Shown here: piece by piece, positions 36,290 through 46,500 of the stretch
Layout: each line of letters begins with the position of its first letter
Numbering within the stretch: the first letter of the stretch is position 1
Assembly: GCF_030149235.1 (NCBI RefSeq)
Contig: NZ_JASBRW010000038.1
Location: forward strand, 1-64,000
Source: Maricaulis sp.
GTDB taxonomy: Bacteria > Pseudomonadota > Alphaproteobacteria > Caulobacterales > Maricaulaceae
Reading direction: 5' to 3'
DNA length: 64,000 nt
The notes under the pieces: model-generated
The model's input: the letters and a program-made list of their open reading frames with translations, nothing else
The model's database searches: none
What the model was told of the DNA's origin: nothing
Position numbers and translations under genes: made by a program

Positions 36290-37501
36290 TTGAGCCAATT
36301 GCAGAAAGAGCGTTTCAGTGATTTTGCACTCTGGGGAGGTGAACCGGCGTTTAGTCACCCCCAACACGTCAACCGGCCATTTATTGCCAACCGGGAGAGG
36401 TTCGAGGCGCGTATTCGAGACGCCTTGGACCGCGGCTGGCTAACCAATGGCGGTCCGCTTGTTTGTGAACTCGAGCAACGTCTGGCTGACTATCTCGGCA
36501 CCAAACACTGCGTGCTAACGGCCAATGCTACACTGGGTCTCGAACTGGTTCTGCAGGCCCTGAAGGTGGAGGGAGAGGTCATCATGCCCTCATTTACCTT
36601 CGTTTCCACCGCCCACACGCTGACCAAGCTCGGCCTAACACCGGTTTTTGCCGATATCCGGCGAAACGATCACAATCTGGATCTCGCCGCTTGCGAAGCG
36701 CTGGCGTCGGAGCGTACGGGCGCGATCATTCCAACTCATATCTGGGGTCAACCGGGAGACCTTGAGGGCTTCGCCAAGCTCTCCGAGCAGCTCGGCTGCC
36801 CGCTTATCTATGACGCCGCTCACGCTTTTGACACACAACGAGGTGATCGCTGGCTTGGACAATTCGGGCGCGCCGAGGTTTTCTCCCTCCATGCCACCAA
36901 ATACTTCCATGCCGTGGAAGGCGGGGCCATAACCACCTCGGACGATGATTTGGCGGCACAAATCCAACTGACCCGGAATTTCGGCTTCGAGGATTATGAT
37001 AGGGTCGCAAGCCTCGGCACAAACGCAAAAATGTCGGAACTGCATGCGGCAATGGGGTTGAGCAATCTGGAAAATATAGAGCTGATCCGGGACCGAGCGC
37101 ACAAGGTCCATTCGACCTATTCGGCAGGCTTGAATGGTATTGCAGGCTTGAGATTCCTGTCGCTCGACGTCGATTGCCATTCCAATCGCCAGTATTGCGT
37201 CACCGAGATCGATCCGGATGTCTTCGGCCTGCAACGCGATCAGGTAATTACGCTCCTGCACGCCGAGAACGTGTTTGCGCGCCGGTATTTCTACCCCGGC
37301 AGCCATAATCTAAAGCCGCATTGTTACACCAGCCCGCCGCCGAACCTTCCAGTAACCGAAGAGGTTGGTGCATCCATCCTTGTATTGCCTGGCGGTGCAG
37401 CGATGGAAGCGGACCAGGCGAGCAATATCGCGTCATTGCTCGGCGAGATCCAGCGCTCTGCCGATCAGCTGCGCCAGCGCTTCGCTGCCAGCCTGAGCTA
37501 G
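36290..37501 (+). CDS. DegT/DnrJ/EryC1-family PLP-dependent sugar aminotransferase
   Basis: A 403-residue type-I-fold aminotransferase that would convert a keto nucleotide-sugar to an amino sugar. The PLP Lys204 lies in SLHATKYFHAVEGG, the pyridine-binding Asp175 in IYDAAHAF, and ANATLGLELVLQAL holds the phosphate-binding region. The start is TTG at 36290 with GGAG nine bases upstream; no earlier ATG is in frame. Eleven bases separate it from the methyltransferase gene, so the three downstream genes look like one operon. Confidence 0.9.
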   Translation: MSQLQKERFSDFALWGGEPAFSHPQHVNRPFIANRERFEARIRDALDRGWLTNGGPLVCELEQRLADYLGTKHCVLTANATLGLELVLQALKVEGEVIMPSFTFVSTAHTLTKLGLTPVFADIRRNDHNLDLAACEALASERTGAIIPTHIWGQPGDLEGFAKLSEQLGCPLIYDAAHAFDTQRGDRWLGQFGRAEVFSLHATKYFHAVEGGAITTSDDDLAAQIQLTRNFGFEDYDRVASLGTNAKMSELHAAMGLSNLENIELIRDRAHKVHSTYSAGLNGIAGLRFLSLDVDCHSNRQYCVTEIDPDVFGLQRDQVITLLHAENVFARRYFYPGSHNLKPHCYTSPPPNLPVTEEVGASILVLPGGAAMEADQASNIASLLGEIQRSADQLRQRFAASLS

Positions 37502-37512
37502 GATGGCCACCG

Positions 37513-38223
37513 ATGAACCAGATCGCCGATCACTATCGCCACCGTGTCGAAACGTCGGAATCGACAGATTTCCTTGCGCAAGTCGGCCATACGCTCAACG
37601 GCCAGGCAGTCGCCCCGGCTCATGTCGAGGCTATGAAACAGCAGATTGTCGACGTACTGGACCTAGCGGAAGGCGACCATCTCTTGGATCTGGGATGCGG
37701 CAATGGCGTCTTCACAGTAGATTTGGTGCGCATCACAGGGTCGGGTCTAGGACTCGACCTCTCTCCAAGCCTCATTGAGCTCGCGCGGACGCACCATTCC
37801 ACCGTAGGACTGGACTATGTAGCCGTGGATCTGAAGGCGCTCGCAGCGAACCCGGCGGGGCTGGACAAGCGCTTCAATAAAGTCCTAATGCACGCGGCCC
37901 TACAGCATTTCCAGCCGCACGGTTTCGGTGCCTTGCTCGATTCGGTGCTCGACCGCTGTGAGCCGGAATGTACACTGTTTTTTGCTCTGGTTCCCGACAG
38001 CAGCAAACGCTGGACCTTCTACAACACGCTGGAAAGACGGGTTCGGTACGTTTGGGAACGCTTCCGGGGTCGGCACCTGTTCGGCTACTGGTGGTCCCCG
38101 CGATACGTTGAGCAGGCCTGTAGGGAGAGGGACCTAGAGATTAATTTTCCACCGGTACCGCAAATCCTAGACTCCGCGCGCTACCGTTTCGGGATCAAGA
38201 TCCGTCGAACGGACCCGCAATGA
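37513..38223 (+). CDS. Class I SAM-dependent methyltransferase
   Basis: A 236-residue methyltransferase with a Rossmann fold. Motif I is LLDLGCGNGVFTVDL (about residues 56-70), the acidic residue after strand 2 is LGLDLS, and motif IV-like VLMHAALQHFQPHGFGALL follows. The ATG at 37513 is preceded by GGATGG; the frame upstream overlaps the aminotransferase and is not used. Target is probably a sugar or small molecule, judged by its neighbours. Confidence 0.88.
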   Translation: MNQIADHYRHRVETSESTDFLAQVGHTLNGQAVAPAHVEAMKQQIVDVLDLAEGDHLLDLGCGNGVFTVDLVRITGSGLGLDLSPSLIELARTHHSTVGLDYVAVDLKALAANPAGLDKRFNKVLMHAALQHFQPHGFGALLDSVLDRCEPECTLFFALVPDSSKRWTFYNTLERRVRYVWERFRGRHLFGYWWSPRYVEQACRERDLEINFPPVPQILDSARYRFGIKIRRTDPQ

Positions 38224-38247
38224 GCCGCATGTTAGACGCAATTGGTT

Positions 38248-39162
38248 ATGACCGAGCATGAGCATCCCTATGCAAGCCAAGCTTACGCTGCAGCGCTCTG
38301 TGCCATGGAAGGGCGCATCGGATTCCTGGAAACACTGGGCATCTGGGTCGAAATCAACCGGATTCCGGAAAGCGACGCCTATGATGCTCGCGGTGTCTAT
38401 CCATTCAGCCCGTCATTGCAGCAAACCGGACAAGAGACCCTGCAGGACGAACTCCGGGCTCTGGGCTTAGTCTCATTAGTCCTGGTGACCGATGCGCTCG
38501 AGGATCAACCAGACACCCTCCTCGCCGCGTTTGATGTTAGACGGAGTTACAAGGAACACTTCACCTATCGCCCGGGATCGGTACAGACGGAGTTTTCGGC
38601 CAATAATCAACGATACCTCAGACGCGCGCGACGGCGATGCCAGTTCCGGGACATTGATCTGGTAGACCATTTTGATGAGTGGATCGCGCTATACGATCAC
38701 CTTATCCGCCGGCACGGCCTGACCGGGCGCCACCAGTTTTCGCACACCTATATGAAGCATCTGGCCCAGTCGGGACGGTTTGATGCAATTGGTGCGTTCT
38801 TTGATGGCCGGCTGATCGGCTGTCAGACATGGCTCACCCACAACGGGTGCGCCTACGGGCATATCGGCGCGTCCAATGATGAGGGTTACCGGCACGGCGC
38901 GGCTTTTGGCCTATACGGTCATGCGATAGAAAAATATGCGGGTTGCAGGGAATTGGACCTAGGGGGAGCGCCGGACCGGGAACGGGTCCCGGGCGGCCTT
39001 AGCAGCTTCAAGAGTGGTTTTGCGAATGGCCGACGGTCTAATTTCCTTCTGGGGAGTATCGCCGACCCATCGCAATATGATGCGCTATGTCGCCTTCACA
39101 AAGCGACACCCCGGCAAGAGGGCTTTTTCCCGGCCTACCGGGGCCCGGCCACGTTATCATGA
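38248..39162 (+). CDS. GNAT/FemAB-like acyltransferase
   Basis: A 304-residue protein with an N-terminal domain of unclear type and a C-terminal GNAT-like half: RYLRRARRRC, HLIRRHGLTGRHQFSHTYMKHL, GAFFDGRLIGCQTWLTHNGCAYGHIGASND and a final LDLGGAPDRERVPGGLSSFKSGF. This order resembles FemAB/BioF2-like acyltransferases that modify sugars or peptides. The start is uncertain: ATG at 38248 or TTG at 38242, neither with a clear ribosome site. Last gene of the aminotransferase-methyltransferase operon. Confidence 0.75.
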   Translation: MTEHEHPYASQAYAAALCAMEGRIGFLETLGIWVEINRIPESDAYDARGVYPFSPSLQQTGQETLQDELRALGLVSLVLVTDALEDQPDTLLAAFDVRRSYKEHFTYRPGSVQTEFSANNQRYLRRARRRCQFRDIDLVDHFDEWIALYDHLIRRHGLTGRHQFSHTYMKHLAQSGRFDAIGAFFDGRLIGCQTWLTHNGCAYGHIGASNDEGYRHGAAFGLYGHAIEKYAGCRELDLGGAPDRERVPGGLSSFKSGFANGRRSNFLLGSIADPSQYDALCRLHKATPRQEGFFPAYRGPATLS

Positions 39163-39189
39163 ATCTGGGCTAGACTAGGCAGGGTCTAA

Positions 39190-39222
39190 AAGCAAAGCAG
39201 CCCGCCAATACAAGCGGGCTGC
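39190..39222 (-). terminator. Rho-independent terminator after the fibre-like protein gene
   Basis: A perfect 9-bp stem (39197-39205 with 39214-39222) with an 8-base loop. On the minus strand it is followed by a T-rich run (TTTGCTTTT). It lies 35 bases after the stop of the exported fibre-like gene. Confidence 0.85.
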
Positions 39223-39256
39223 AGCACAATTTCACTATCAATACCGCAAATTGAGC

Positions 39257-40423
39257 CTATTGCAGATCAGTACGTTCGGCTTCGAGCGCGGTGATACGCT
39301 CGTTCAACTGTGCAATGTAGCGATGCGCGTATTCCAGCTCGCTCAGCATTCCGCCGACCTTGGTAGAAAGGTTGAAGGGGCCTTCTTCCGGCGTCGGTCC
39401 AACATGCATAAGATGACGGTTGGAATACATGTACTCGGCGTGCTCTTCAATTGACGGCAGATCATAATCTGCATCGAAAACGGCATCACAACCACCGGCA
39501 CAGGAACCAGTCGTCGTGATCGTACCGGCGATCACCAAGTCACCGTCATGCTCAACCACCATCGCCGGACCTCCGACCGCATCGGAATCAATAATGAAAC
39601 GGCCTGAGGCAGCGTTCTCGTGGGTCAGATACCAAGTATCACCGCTCGCTGTATTCGCCATGCGGATCCAGGAACCGCCATTATTAACCGTTCCCAGCAC
39701 TTCGCGAGCACCGGCAGTCGAGCTGATATCCTCAATCAGCAAGCCAGCGCTGCCATTCGAGCGCCGAACGTGCAGAGCCGCCTGCGGTGAGCTCGTACCC
39801 ATGCCGACATCACCGTCAGCAGCGATATCAATCGAGCTTTCCGGAGCGCCCGGACGCATGCGGAAGCCAAGACGGCTGCCATTGGTCACGTCGCGGATGA
39901 AGAAATTGGTCTCGTTCGCCGCGATATCATAAGTCTGAGCGGTAAAGCCAGACGTGCCATCCTGTTCAAGACGGATCGTCGGGGTATCGCCCGAGGTGAT
40001 GTGGACCTCAGTGATCGGGGTCTGTTGGCCGATACCGACATCGCCGGCAGCGTCGATCCAGAGCGAACCGGTCGGCGCACCAGCCTGGACGCGGAACGGC
40101 GTGCGGCCGCCGGTCACATCATCAATCGCGAAATAGTTCTCGCCGCCATTATTCGAGGAGTTGACCTCGATTTCCCAGTCATTGCTCGGGAAGCTGGCCG
40201 AAGTGGACGTATCATTGAAGCCGATACGCAGATTGTTTTCCTTCAGTCGAATCGTGTCGAAACCGAAGCTCTCACCATTCACACAGTCATTGCCCACACA
40301 AAGCGAGAAGCTGATGATGACATCGTCATTAAAGACCTGGTCAGCGGTCGCTGCCGTGGAAAGCCCCAGCATCATGGAGCCCGCAATCGCAACGGCGCTG
40401 GCCGTGGAAAGAAGTTGTTTCAT
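39257..40423 (-). CDS. Exported tail-fibre-like protein with repeated GIG-LHV motifs
   Basis: A 388-residue protein with a signal peptide (about residues 1-28, ending TAATA). The body has repeats of the type (I/V)DAAGDVGIGQQTPITEVHI and IAADGDVGMGTSSPQAALHV, as in trimeric phage tail fibres and related surface proteins. The C-terminus (VFDADYDLPSIEEHAEYMYS, then a coiled coil ERITALEAERTDLQ) matches the usual end of such proteins. GGGGGA lies six bases before the ATG (complement 40421-40423). Paired with the next gene in one operon. Probably a surface-exposed fibre or adhesin; no phage genes are around. Confidence 0.8.
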   Translation of the reverse strand: MKQLLSTASAVAIAGSMMLGLSTAATADQVFNDDVIISFSLCVGNDCVNGESFGFDTIRLKENNLRIGFNDTSTSASFPSNDWEIEVNSSNNGGENYFAIDDVTGGRTPFRVQAGAPTGSLWIDAAGDVGIGQQTPITEVHITSGDTPTIRLEQDGTSGFTAQTYDIAANETNFFIRDVTNGSRLGFRMRPGAPESSIDIAADGDVGMGTSSPQAALHVRRSNGSAGLLIEDISSTAGAREVLGTVNNGGSWIRMANTASGDTWYLTHENAASGRFIIDSDAVGGPAMVVEHDGDLVIAGTITTTGSCAGGCDAVFDADYDLPSIEEHAEYMYSNRHLMHVGPTPEEGPFNLSTKVGGMLSELEYAHRYIAQLNERITALEAERTDLQ

Positions 40424-40451
40424 GGTCATTCCCCCAGAATGATGTTGGTGC

Positions 40452-40919
40452 TTATTCTTCGGTCACGCTCTGGTCGACCGGAATGATCTGGCCATCGCGC
40501 ACTTGGAAACTGCCGGACATTTGACGACCGACGTAAAGATTGGCCGACGTCCCGGACCGGCCGTTGCGCGCCAGTTCGTCGGCGCCGACCCGGCGCTCGA
40601 TCTGAGACGTGGCTGCGGACAGCGACCAGCGATAGATGCCATCCTCAAGCTCACCATAATCGGCGAGACGCAGTGACGGCGCCCGGCGCTCGGAATGACG
40701 CTCGGCGGTGTAATTCCCCGGCCCGGTCACGCGAAGCGTATAGTTGGAGAGGCCCGGCACGGCGTTGAATGCGACGCGGCCGCCAGACAGCTGCGGCTCA
40801 AAAGCCGGCGCAGCAGATTCGACAGGGCCAGAGCGGAAGCTTTGCGCTGAGACAGATCCTGAAAATACAATAAATGCAGACGCAGCCAAAACGGCCGCCA
40901 GACGAGGTCTCGCCCCCAT
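40452..40919 (-). CDS. Exported hypothetical protein, partner of the fibre-like protein
   Basis: A 155-residue protein with a signal peptide (RLAAVLAASAFIVFSGSVSAQ) and a single beta-sandwich-like domain (RVAFNAVPGLSNYTLRVTGPG, then DGIYRWSLSAAT) that looks like a small Ig/fibronectin-type fold. The C-terminus RDGQIIPVDQS is exposed. GGGGAG precedes the ATG (complement 40917-40919). The gene ends 28 bases before the fibre-like gene starts, so both are co-transcribed and probably exported together. No family recognised. Confidence 0.75.
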   Translation of the reverse strand: MGARPRLAAVLAASAFIVFSGSVSAQSFRSGPVESAAPAFEPQLSGGRVAFNAVPGLSNYTLRVTGPGNYTAERHSERRAPSLRLADYGELEDGIYRWSLSAATSQIERRVGADELARNGRSGTSANLYVGRQMSGSFQVRDGQIIPVDQSVTEE

Positions 40920-41063
40920 TTGCTCACTCCCCGAGATCATGGATTCGCGATGCATAAGCGAACCGGATATCATCATTAATACACAATTCCCGAGCGCATT
41001 ACAGTTTAAATTTGTAATTTTTTGTGGCGAAGCACGCGCTCTGGTAGAGCGCCCTCGCGTCTA

Positions 41064-41083
41064 GAAAAACGGGGCGCCGCCCC
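41064..41083 (-). terminator. Short terminator after the SEL1/T2SS operon
   Basis: On the minus strand a 5-bp GC stem with a 3-base loop is followed by GTTTTT. It lies 15 bases after the last stop of the long T2SS operon. The stem is short, hence moderate confidence. Confidence 0.55.
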
Positions 41084-41097
41084 CGGGGCAAGCCGGG

Positions 41098-42360
41098 CTA
41101 TTGCTGCAATGATCGCTGAAATTCCTGCACATCGCGCTGCGCTTGCTGCAGGCTTTCTCGGGACATTTCCAAGGCGAGTGCATCGCGCAACTCGGCAGCA
41201 CCAGCGACCCCAAGTAGAGCGGCGTGCGAAAACCAAAAATATGCGGTTCGGTAGTTTTGTGGAACAAACTGCCCCCGCGCATGGAGCAAACCCAGATTCA
41301 GTGCGGCACTCCCCAGCCCGCCGCGCGCCGCCCGCTCAAGTCTTCGGACCCCTTCCGGTGCGTCGAGCTGGACGCCAAACCCTCCCAGATAGCGCAACCC
41401 GGTCAGGTAAAGCGCGACGATGTCTCCAGCCTGCGCCGCCTGCACCTCGGAGGCCGAAACCGCCTGTGTCCAATCCGGCCGCACCAGCCGTGGATCAACC
41501 GGAAAACCGGTGCGGAGGAGGAGGTCACGGAATGATTCGCCCTCCAGAGCCCGTGCCTGGCGCAAAAGCTCAACGGCGAAGGCCTCATCAAGATCCACCC
41601 CGAAGCCATTCTCGTAAAGTACTGAAAGATTTCGCAAAGCCTGGGGTAGCCCTTGCGCCGCCGCCCGCTCGAACCAGACCACAGCCGCTTCATAATCCCG
41701 TTCGACACCGGTCCCGCGCGAATACATCAGACCCAGATTATTCTGCGCTCGGCCATCGCCCGCTTCGGCGGCACGGCGAAACAGGTTGAACGCCCGGCCG
41801 GGGTCGGCTTCCACACCCCTGCCGTCGAGATAAAGAACACCCAGACTTGTCACCGATGGGGCAAAATCCTGCTCTGCGGCGCGCCGGTACCAGTCGAGCG
41901 CCTCGCCCAGTCGGCTCTCACCGCCATAGGCCTCCAGAGCAACAGCGTAATCATGCGCCATGGAGGCATCGCCCGAGGCTGCCGCCCGCGAGAGCCATTC
42001 AAGGCCCGCGGGCAAATCAGCCGGGCGGCCACGGCCGATAGTCAGTCCCCGCCCGTATTCATTCATCGCCGCTCCCAGGCCCTGCTCGGCGGCGGCGCGA
42101 AACTGATCCATCGCAGCGGCATCATCTTGTGGCAATCCAGTGCCATTGAGCAGCATCGATCCGTAGGCGAGCTGGGCTTCCGCCTCACCGGCCTCGACGC
42201 GCGGCAGCACCAATGCGAGGGCGGCATCCGCATCGCCACGCGCGATGGCGGCCGTGACTTCTTCCTGGAACGTGGACTGAGCCAGGCTGGCGGGCGCAAG
42301 AGCCAGGCCCGCGCTACCGGCCAGGGCCAGCAAGACCGTGCGCAGCACAGGCCTAGTCAT
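41098..42360 (-). CDS. Exported SEL1-like repeat protein
   Basis: A 420-residue protein with a signal peptide (VLRTVLLALAGSAGLALAPASLAQ) and about seven SEL1/TPR-like repeats such as APSVTSLGVLYLDGRG, RAQNNLGLMYSRGTG and ALRNLSVLYENGFG. These repeats usually scaffold protein contacts. Start ATG at complement 42358-42360 overlaps the previous gene's stop (ATGACTAG), so it is translationally coupled. Last gene of the T2SS operon; likely periplasmic. Confidence 0.88.
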   Translation of the reverse strand: MTRPVLRTVLLALAGSAGLALAPASLAQSTFQEEVTAAIARGDADAALALVLPRVEAGEAEAQLAYGSMLLNGTGLPQDDAAAMDQFRAAAEQGLGAAMNEYGRGLTIGRGRPADLPAGLEWLSRAAASGDASMAHDYAVALEAYGGESRLGEALDWYRRAAEQDFAPSVTSLGVLYLDGRGVEADPGRAFNLFRRAAEAGDGRAQNNLGLMYSRGTGVERDYEAAVVWFERAAAQGLPQALRNLSVLYENGFGVDLDEAFAVELLRQARALEGESFRDLLLRTGFPVDPRLVRPDWTQAVSASEVQAAQAGDIVALYLTGLRYLGGFGVQLDAPEGVRRLERAARGGLGSAALNLGLLHARGQFVPQNYRTAYFWFSHAALLGVAGAAELRDALALEMSRESLQQAQRDVQEFQRSLQQ

Positions 42361-43561
42361 TGCGGGCGCGCTCCAGCCATTCGGTAGCGGACTCCTGCGC
42401 TTGTTCAAGCTCTTCCGGACTCAGGAAGCGCGCAACGGCATCGCGTTGCTCTGCAGCCCCGTCGATGCCGGCCGCAGCGGCCAGATTGGACCAGATATGG
42501 GCCTGGACATAATCCTGATTGACCCCATCGCCGGTGGCAAAACGCTGCGACATGGCGAGCTGCGCCCGGGCCGAGCCGGCCTCGGCAGCCCGGCTCTGAA
42601 AATCCAGTCCGCGTCGCGCGTTCTGGGGCAGGACCTCCCCCTCGATATAGAATTCGGCGAGCACGGCGAGCGCATCCGGATCGCCACTCTCGGCCGCCTG
42701 TTCCAGCCAGGCAGCCGAAGGCGCATGACCGCCGCGAGCCGCAGCCCCGACCCAGGACACGGCGTCAAACTCGGACTGAACCGGCATTTCACCATTGGCA
42801 ATCAGGGCGCCCAGCCGGGCATCGACACCCGGGGCTCCGGCGCTGAGCGCGTTGAGATACCAACGCGCCGCTTCTGGGATATTGCGCTCAGTGCCGCGCC
42901 CGGTCTCATACAGCATGCCCAGGATAGGCTGGGCCCGGACCAGGCCGGTCTCGGAAGCCGCCAGGTACCAGCGGAAGGCCTCGGCATCGCTCTGCGCGAC
43001 CCCCCGACCGGTCAGATAGGCATAACCGAGATTGGACTGGGCCCGGACGTCGCCGGCCGCGGCTGGTCGAGCCAGCAGTTCGATTGCCCGCTCCGGGTCA
43101 GCCGCGACCGCCGTGCCCGACAGATAATAGGACCCCAGCACGGTCATCGCTTCCATACTGTCGACATCGACAGCGCGTTGATACCATTCGACCCCGGCCT
43201 CGAGGCTGTCCGCCGCCTCGGCTCGCTCGATATACATCCCCGCCAGCGCTTCACCGGCCGGTGCATATTCAGCGGCATAGGCCCGGGCGAGATACTCTGC
43301 CGCGCGATCAGCATCCGGCTCTACACCGCGTCCGTCGAGATACATCATGCCCAGGCGATACTGGGCCAGCAGATTATCCTCTTCAGCCAGTTCAGCGAGA
43401 ATTTCCGCGGTCCGCGCATAATCGGTCGAAGCGAAGGCTTCCTCGGCATCCGCCATCGAGTACTCACTCGGCGTGTCGCCGCCGCGTGTCACCAGCCAGG
43501 CAATTATGACCAACAGCACCACGACGCCGCCGGCGCCAGCGAAGACATATTCGCGTTTCAT
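42353..43561 (-). CDS. Membrane-anchored SEL1-like repeat protein
   Basis: A 402-residue protein with an N-terminal membrane helix (VFAGAGGVVVLLVIIAWLV) and a tandem of SEL1-like repeats (LAQYRLGMMYLDGRG, RAQSNLGYAYLTGRG, RAQPILGMLYETGRG and further). The large part is predicted periplasmic. Overlaps both neighbours: its ATG overlaps the permease-fusion stop by four bases, and its stop overlaps the next ATG. A partner or assembly factor of the upstream secretion proteins is plausible, by context only. Confidence 0.88.
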   Translation of the reverse strand: MKREYVFAGAGGVVVLLVIIAWLVTRGGDTPSEYSMADAEEAFASTDYARTAEILAELAEEDNLLAQYRLGMMYLDGRGVEPDADRAAEYLARAYAAEYAPAGEALAGMYIERAEAADSLEAGVEWYQRAVDVDSMEAMTVLGSYYLSGTAVAADPERAIELLARPAAAGDVRAQSNLGYAYLTGRGVAQSDAEAFRWYLAASETGLVRAQPILGMLYETGRGTERNIPEAARWYLNALSAGAPGVDARLGALIANGEMPVQSEFDAVSWVGAAARGGHAPSAAWLEQAAESGDPDALAVLAEFYIEGEVLPQNARRGLDFQSRAAEAGSARAQLAMSQRFATGDGVNQDYVQAHIWSNLAAAAGIDGAAEQRDAVARFLSPEELEQAQESATEWLERARND

Positions 43562-46500
43562 TCGCTTCTCTCCCCGACCGGCGCGTCCAGGCGCCGGGTG
43601 ATCGTATAGGTCGAACCCGCTGCCAGCGGCTCGCTCAATTCTGTTGTCGAGCCATCCGGCCAGCGGATGGACAGGCTGTCAGCCGCACTTTGATCGCCCA
43701 GACCAAAATGCGCCACAGGTGCGTCAAATGACATGAAGCCTCCGCCAAGCTGAAGCTCACGCACCTGCAGCCCCTCATCCGTACGCAGCTCGACACGGGC
43801 ACCGATGGCGTCACGATTGCCGGCCTCGTCGACCAGCCGGACCGCCAGGGCATTGGCATCCTGCACGTTATTGCGGAAGTGCACCGGCGGCCCGTTGACC
43901 GGAACGGTGAGGATATCGAGATCGCCATCGCCGTCGAAATCGGCCAGCGAGGCCGCGGCCGTCATCAGATAGTCTTCCAGACCCCATTGCGGCGTGAGCT
44001 CCTCAAAATCGCCATTACCGCGATTGCGCAGGAAGATATTGGACGGCGTGACCTCATTGGGCACCCAGGTCCCGTTGACGATGTAGACGTCCTGCCAGCC
44101 ATCGAGATCGAAATCGCCGGTTGAGACATCCCAGCTCCAGCCGCCAATCTCAAGCCCGCGCGCCTCGGCCGTCTCGTCGTAGCGGCCGTCCTCACGAAGC
44201 TCCATTAGGACATTCCGAGCCAGAATCTGGCGCACAGCCTCGTCCTGTTCACGCGCCGTCATGGTCCGGGAGGGCCAGAAATGCAGATCGCAATAAGAGC
44301 GGATGCGAGTCTGGTCGGTCGCGATCAGTCGACAAAGGCCGGGATCATTGCTCTGGATGGCCAGGTCCTTGATCATCATCGCCCGGCATTCCGCCTGCAT
44401 CACCCCGGTGAGCTCGGCGCAACGGCGGGCATTGGCCGGATCCAGGCTGTTGCCGGCGCGATACCAGCTCTTGATGTCGATATTTTCCTGGCACACGGCG
44501 CGGTCTTCGGCCCGTTCGATGTCGAGGCAGTAATCCTCGATCGGCTGCATCCGCAAGCGGCTCGATATGCCCGAGGCCCGGCCGGCGATCTGGGCCGCGT
44601 AGAGCTCCATATTGCCGTCATTGGTGAAATCGACCGAACTCAACGACATGGTGGTGGTCGTGGTCATCGGTATGACCCCGTCCTGATAGGTAATGGCGTC
44701 AAACCCGCCACGGCCATCGCCGATATAGAAGTAATCCGGCACCTCGAAATCATTGCCGACAATGAGATCGAGCGCGGCATCATTGTTGATATCGCTGAGC
44801 AGGATGGAGAGGGTTTCACCGGGGATACCCGGCAGGTCGTGATAGCGTCCACCGGACAGACGACCGCCATCATTGAACAGGATGCGATTGCGCGATTCCT
44901 CGCCCGGGACGCGGCGATACCAGCCAGCCGCCCAGTTTCCGAGAGCGGCATCGATATAGCCATCCCGGTCAACATCGCCGAAGCTGGCCGCCAGGACCAG
45001 CGGCGCATTCTCGCGATTGGCGACGGGCCGCAATTGCGACACATCAAACGTGCCGCCGGTATTGGGCAGGACGTAGACACCCTCGCGATAGGTCGTCAGG
45101 AACAGGTCAGGATAGCCAGAATTGTCGATATCGACGAGGACAGCATTGAAAACCGGCATGTCCGCAATGGCACCGAGATCGACCGGCATGCGGGTGAACT
45201 CGCCGCTGCCATCATTGCTGTAGAGGTAGAGACCACCGCGCGTGGAGGCGAAAACCAGGTCGATATCGCCGTCACCATCAATATCGCCGGAGGATATGCT
45301 GCGTCCTTCCCAGAAAGGCGGCCACATATCACCGAAGGAGAATTCGACCCCGTGATCAATGCCGATATGCCAGGCTTCCTGCCGGGTGAAAATCGTGTCC
45401 CCAGCCGGTGAGACCGGGTTGAAGGGCGTGCTCTCGACCTCGATCCGCGTCGCTCCGCCGGCGGCGGGGGCTGCGGTGGCAGCGACAGGCTCGTCGGCGG
45501 TTGAGGATTGTTCGAGCCGGGTCTCGACCTGCTCGATCGGGGCACTGAGAAGGTCCAGCGCCCGCGCGGTCTGATACCGGTGCCAGGCATCGGCGCCGAA
45601 ACCCGCGAAGAGGCCGAGCACGGCCACCATTGCGGCCAGCATCCAGGCTGCACGCCAGCCAATAGCGCCGCCGACAATGAGGAAGGAGTAGACCGAGAAG
45701 CTGCCAAGGGTGAAGACCAGGGTCATGACATAGCCGTGCCCGACGCCGGAATTCATCAAGGCACCGGAGACCACAACATCAAACCCGATCGGCACCGGGA
45801 AGAACGTGCCGGCGACTGCGGCGATCACCAGCAGCAGCGGGCTCGACTCGCGCCCGGCCAATGCGTCCGGCGGCAGGAGGTTGGCGACCAGCGCCCCGAG
45901 CACACCGGCCAGGATCATCAGCGGCACGGCGACCCGGATGATGAACCAGAGGTTCCGTGCATAATCGCGGACAAAACCCGTCAGGGCCGAGGTCAGGTCC
46001 TCTTCCAAAAAAACATCGTCATCATCACCGGACGCCGTGGGCGCCTCAGGCCCGGCACGCCCGTCATCAACGGTGCGCAGGAGTTTTTCCGGCGGAATGA
46101 AACGGCACAGGATCGGCACACCGATGAGAATGACCAACAGGCTGAGCGCCACTTTGGTCACGGCGATGTAGAAGGGCAGGATGGAGAAGGCCATCGTCAG
46201 CACGACGAAATTCAAGGTCGGCGAGGCCACCATGGCCGACAGCGTCGTCTCGGCCCGCGAGCCCCCTTGATAGAGACCCTTGGCAATCGGCGCGGCGCAA
46301 TTGACGCAAACGCCAAGCGGCGCCCCCAACACCATGCCGTACAGCGAATTGGCGAAGGGTCCGGAGAAACTGCGCCGCCGCAAATAGCCCAGCACTGTCA
46401 GGAAGGCGGCGCCCATCAACAAGCCGAACGTCATGCCCTTCTTGTTGGTATCGATCCAGTTGACCGAGGAGTAGGACCAGCGCTGCAAGAAGGGCTGGTC

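Noticed and set aside
39257-40919. Prophage remnant suggested by the tail-fibre-like protein
   Set aside because: Both proteins have signal peptides and no capsid, portal, integrase, lysis or attachment-site sequence is nearby.
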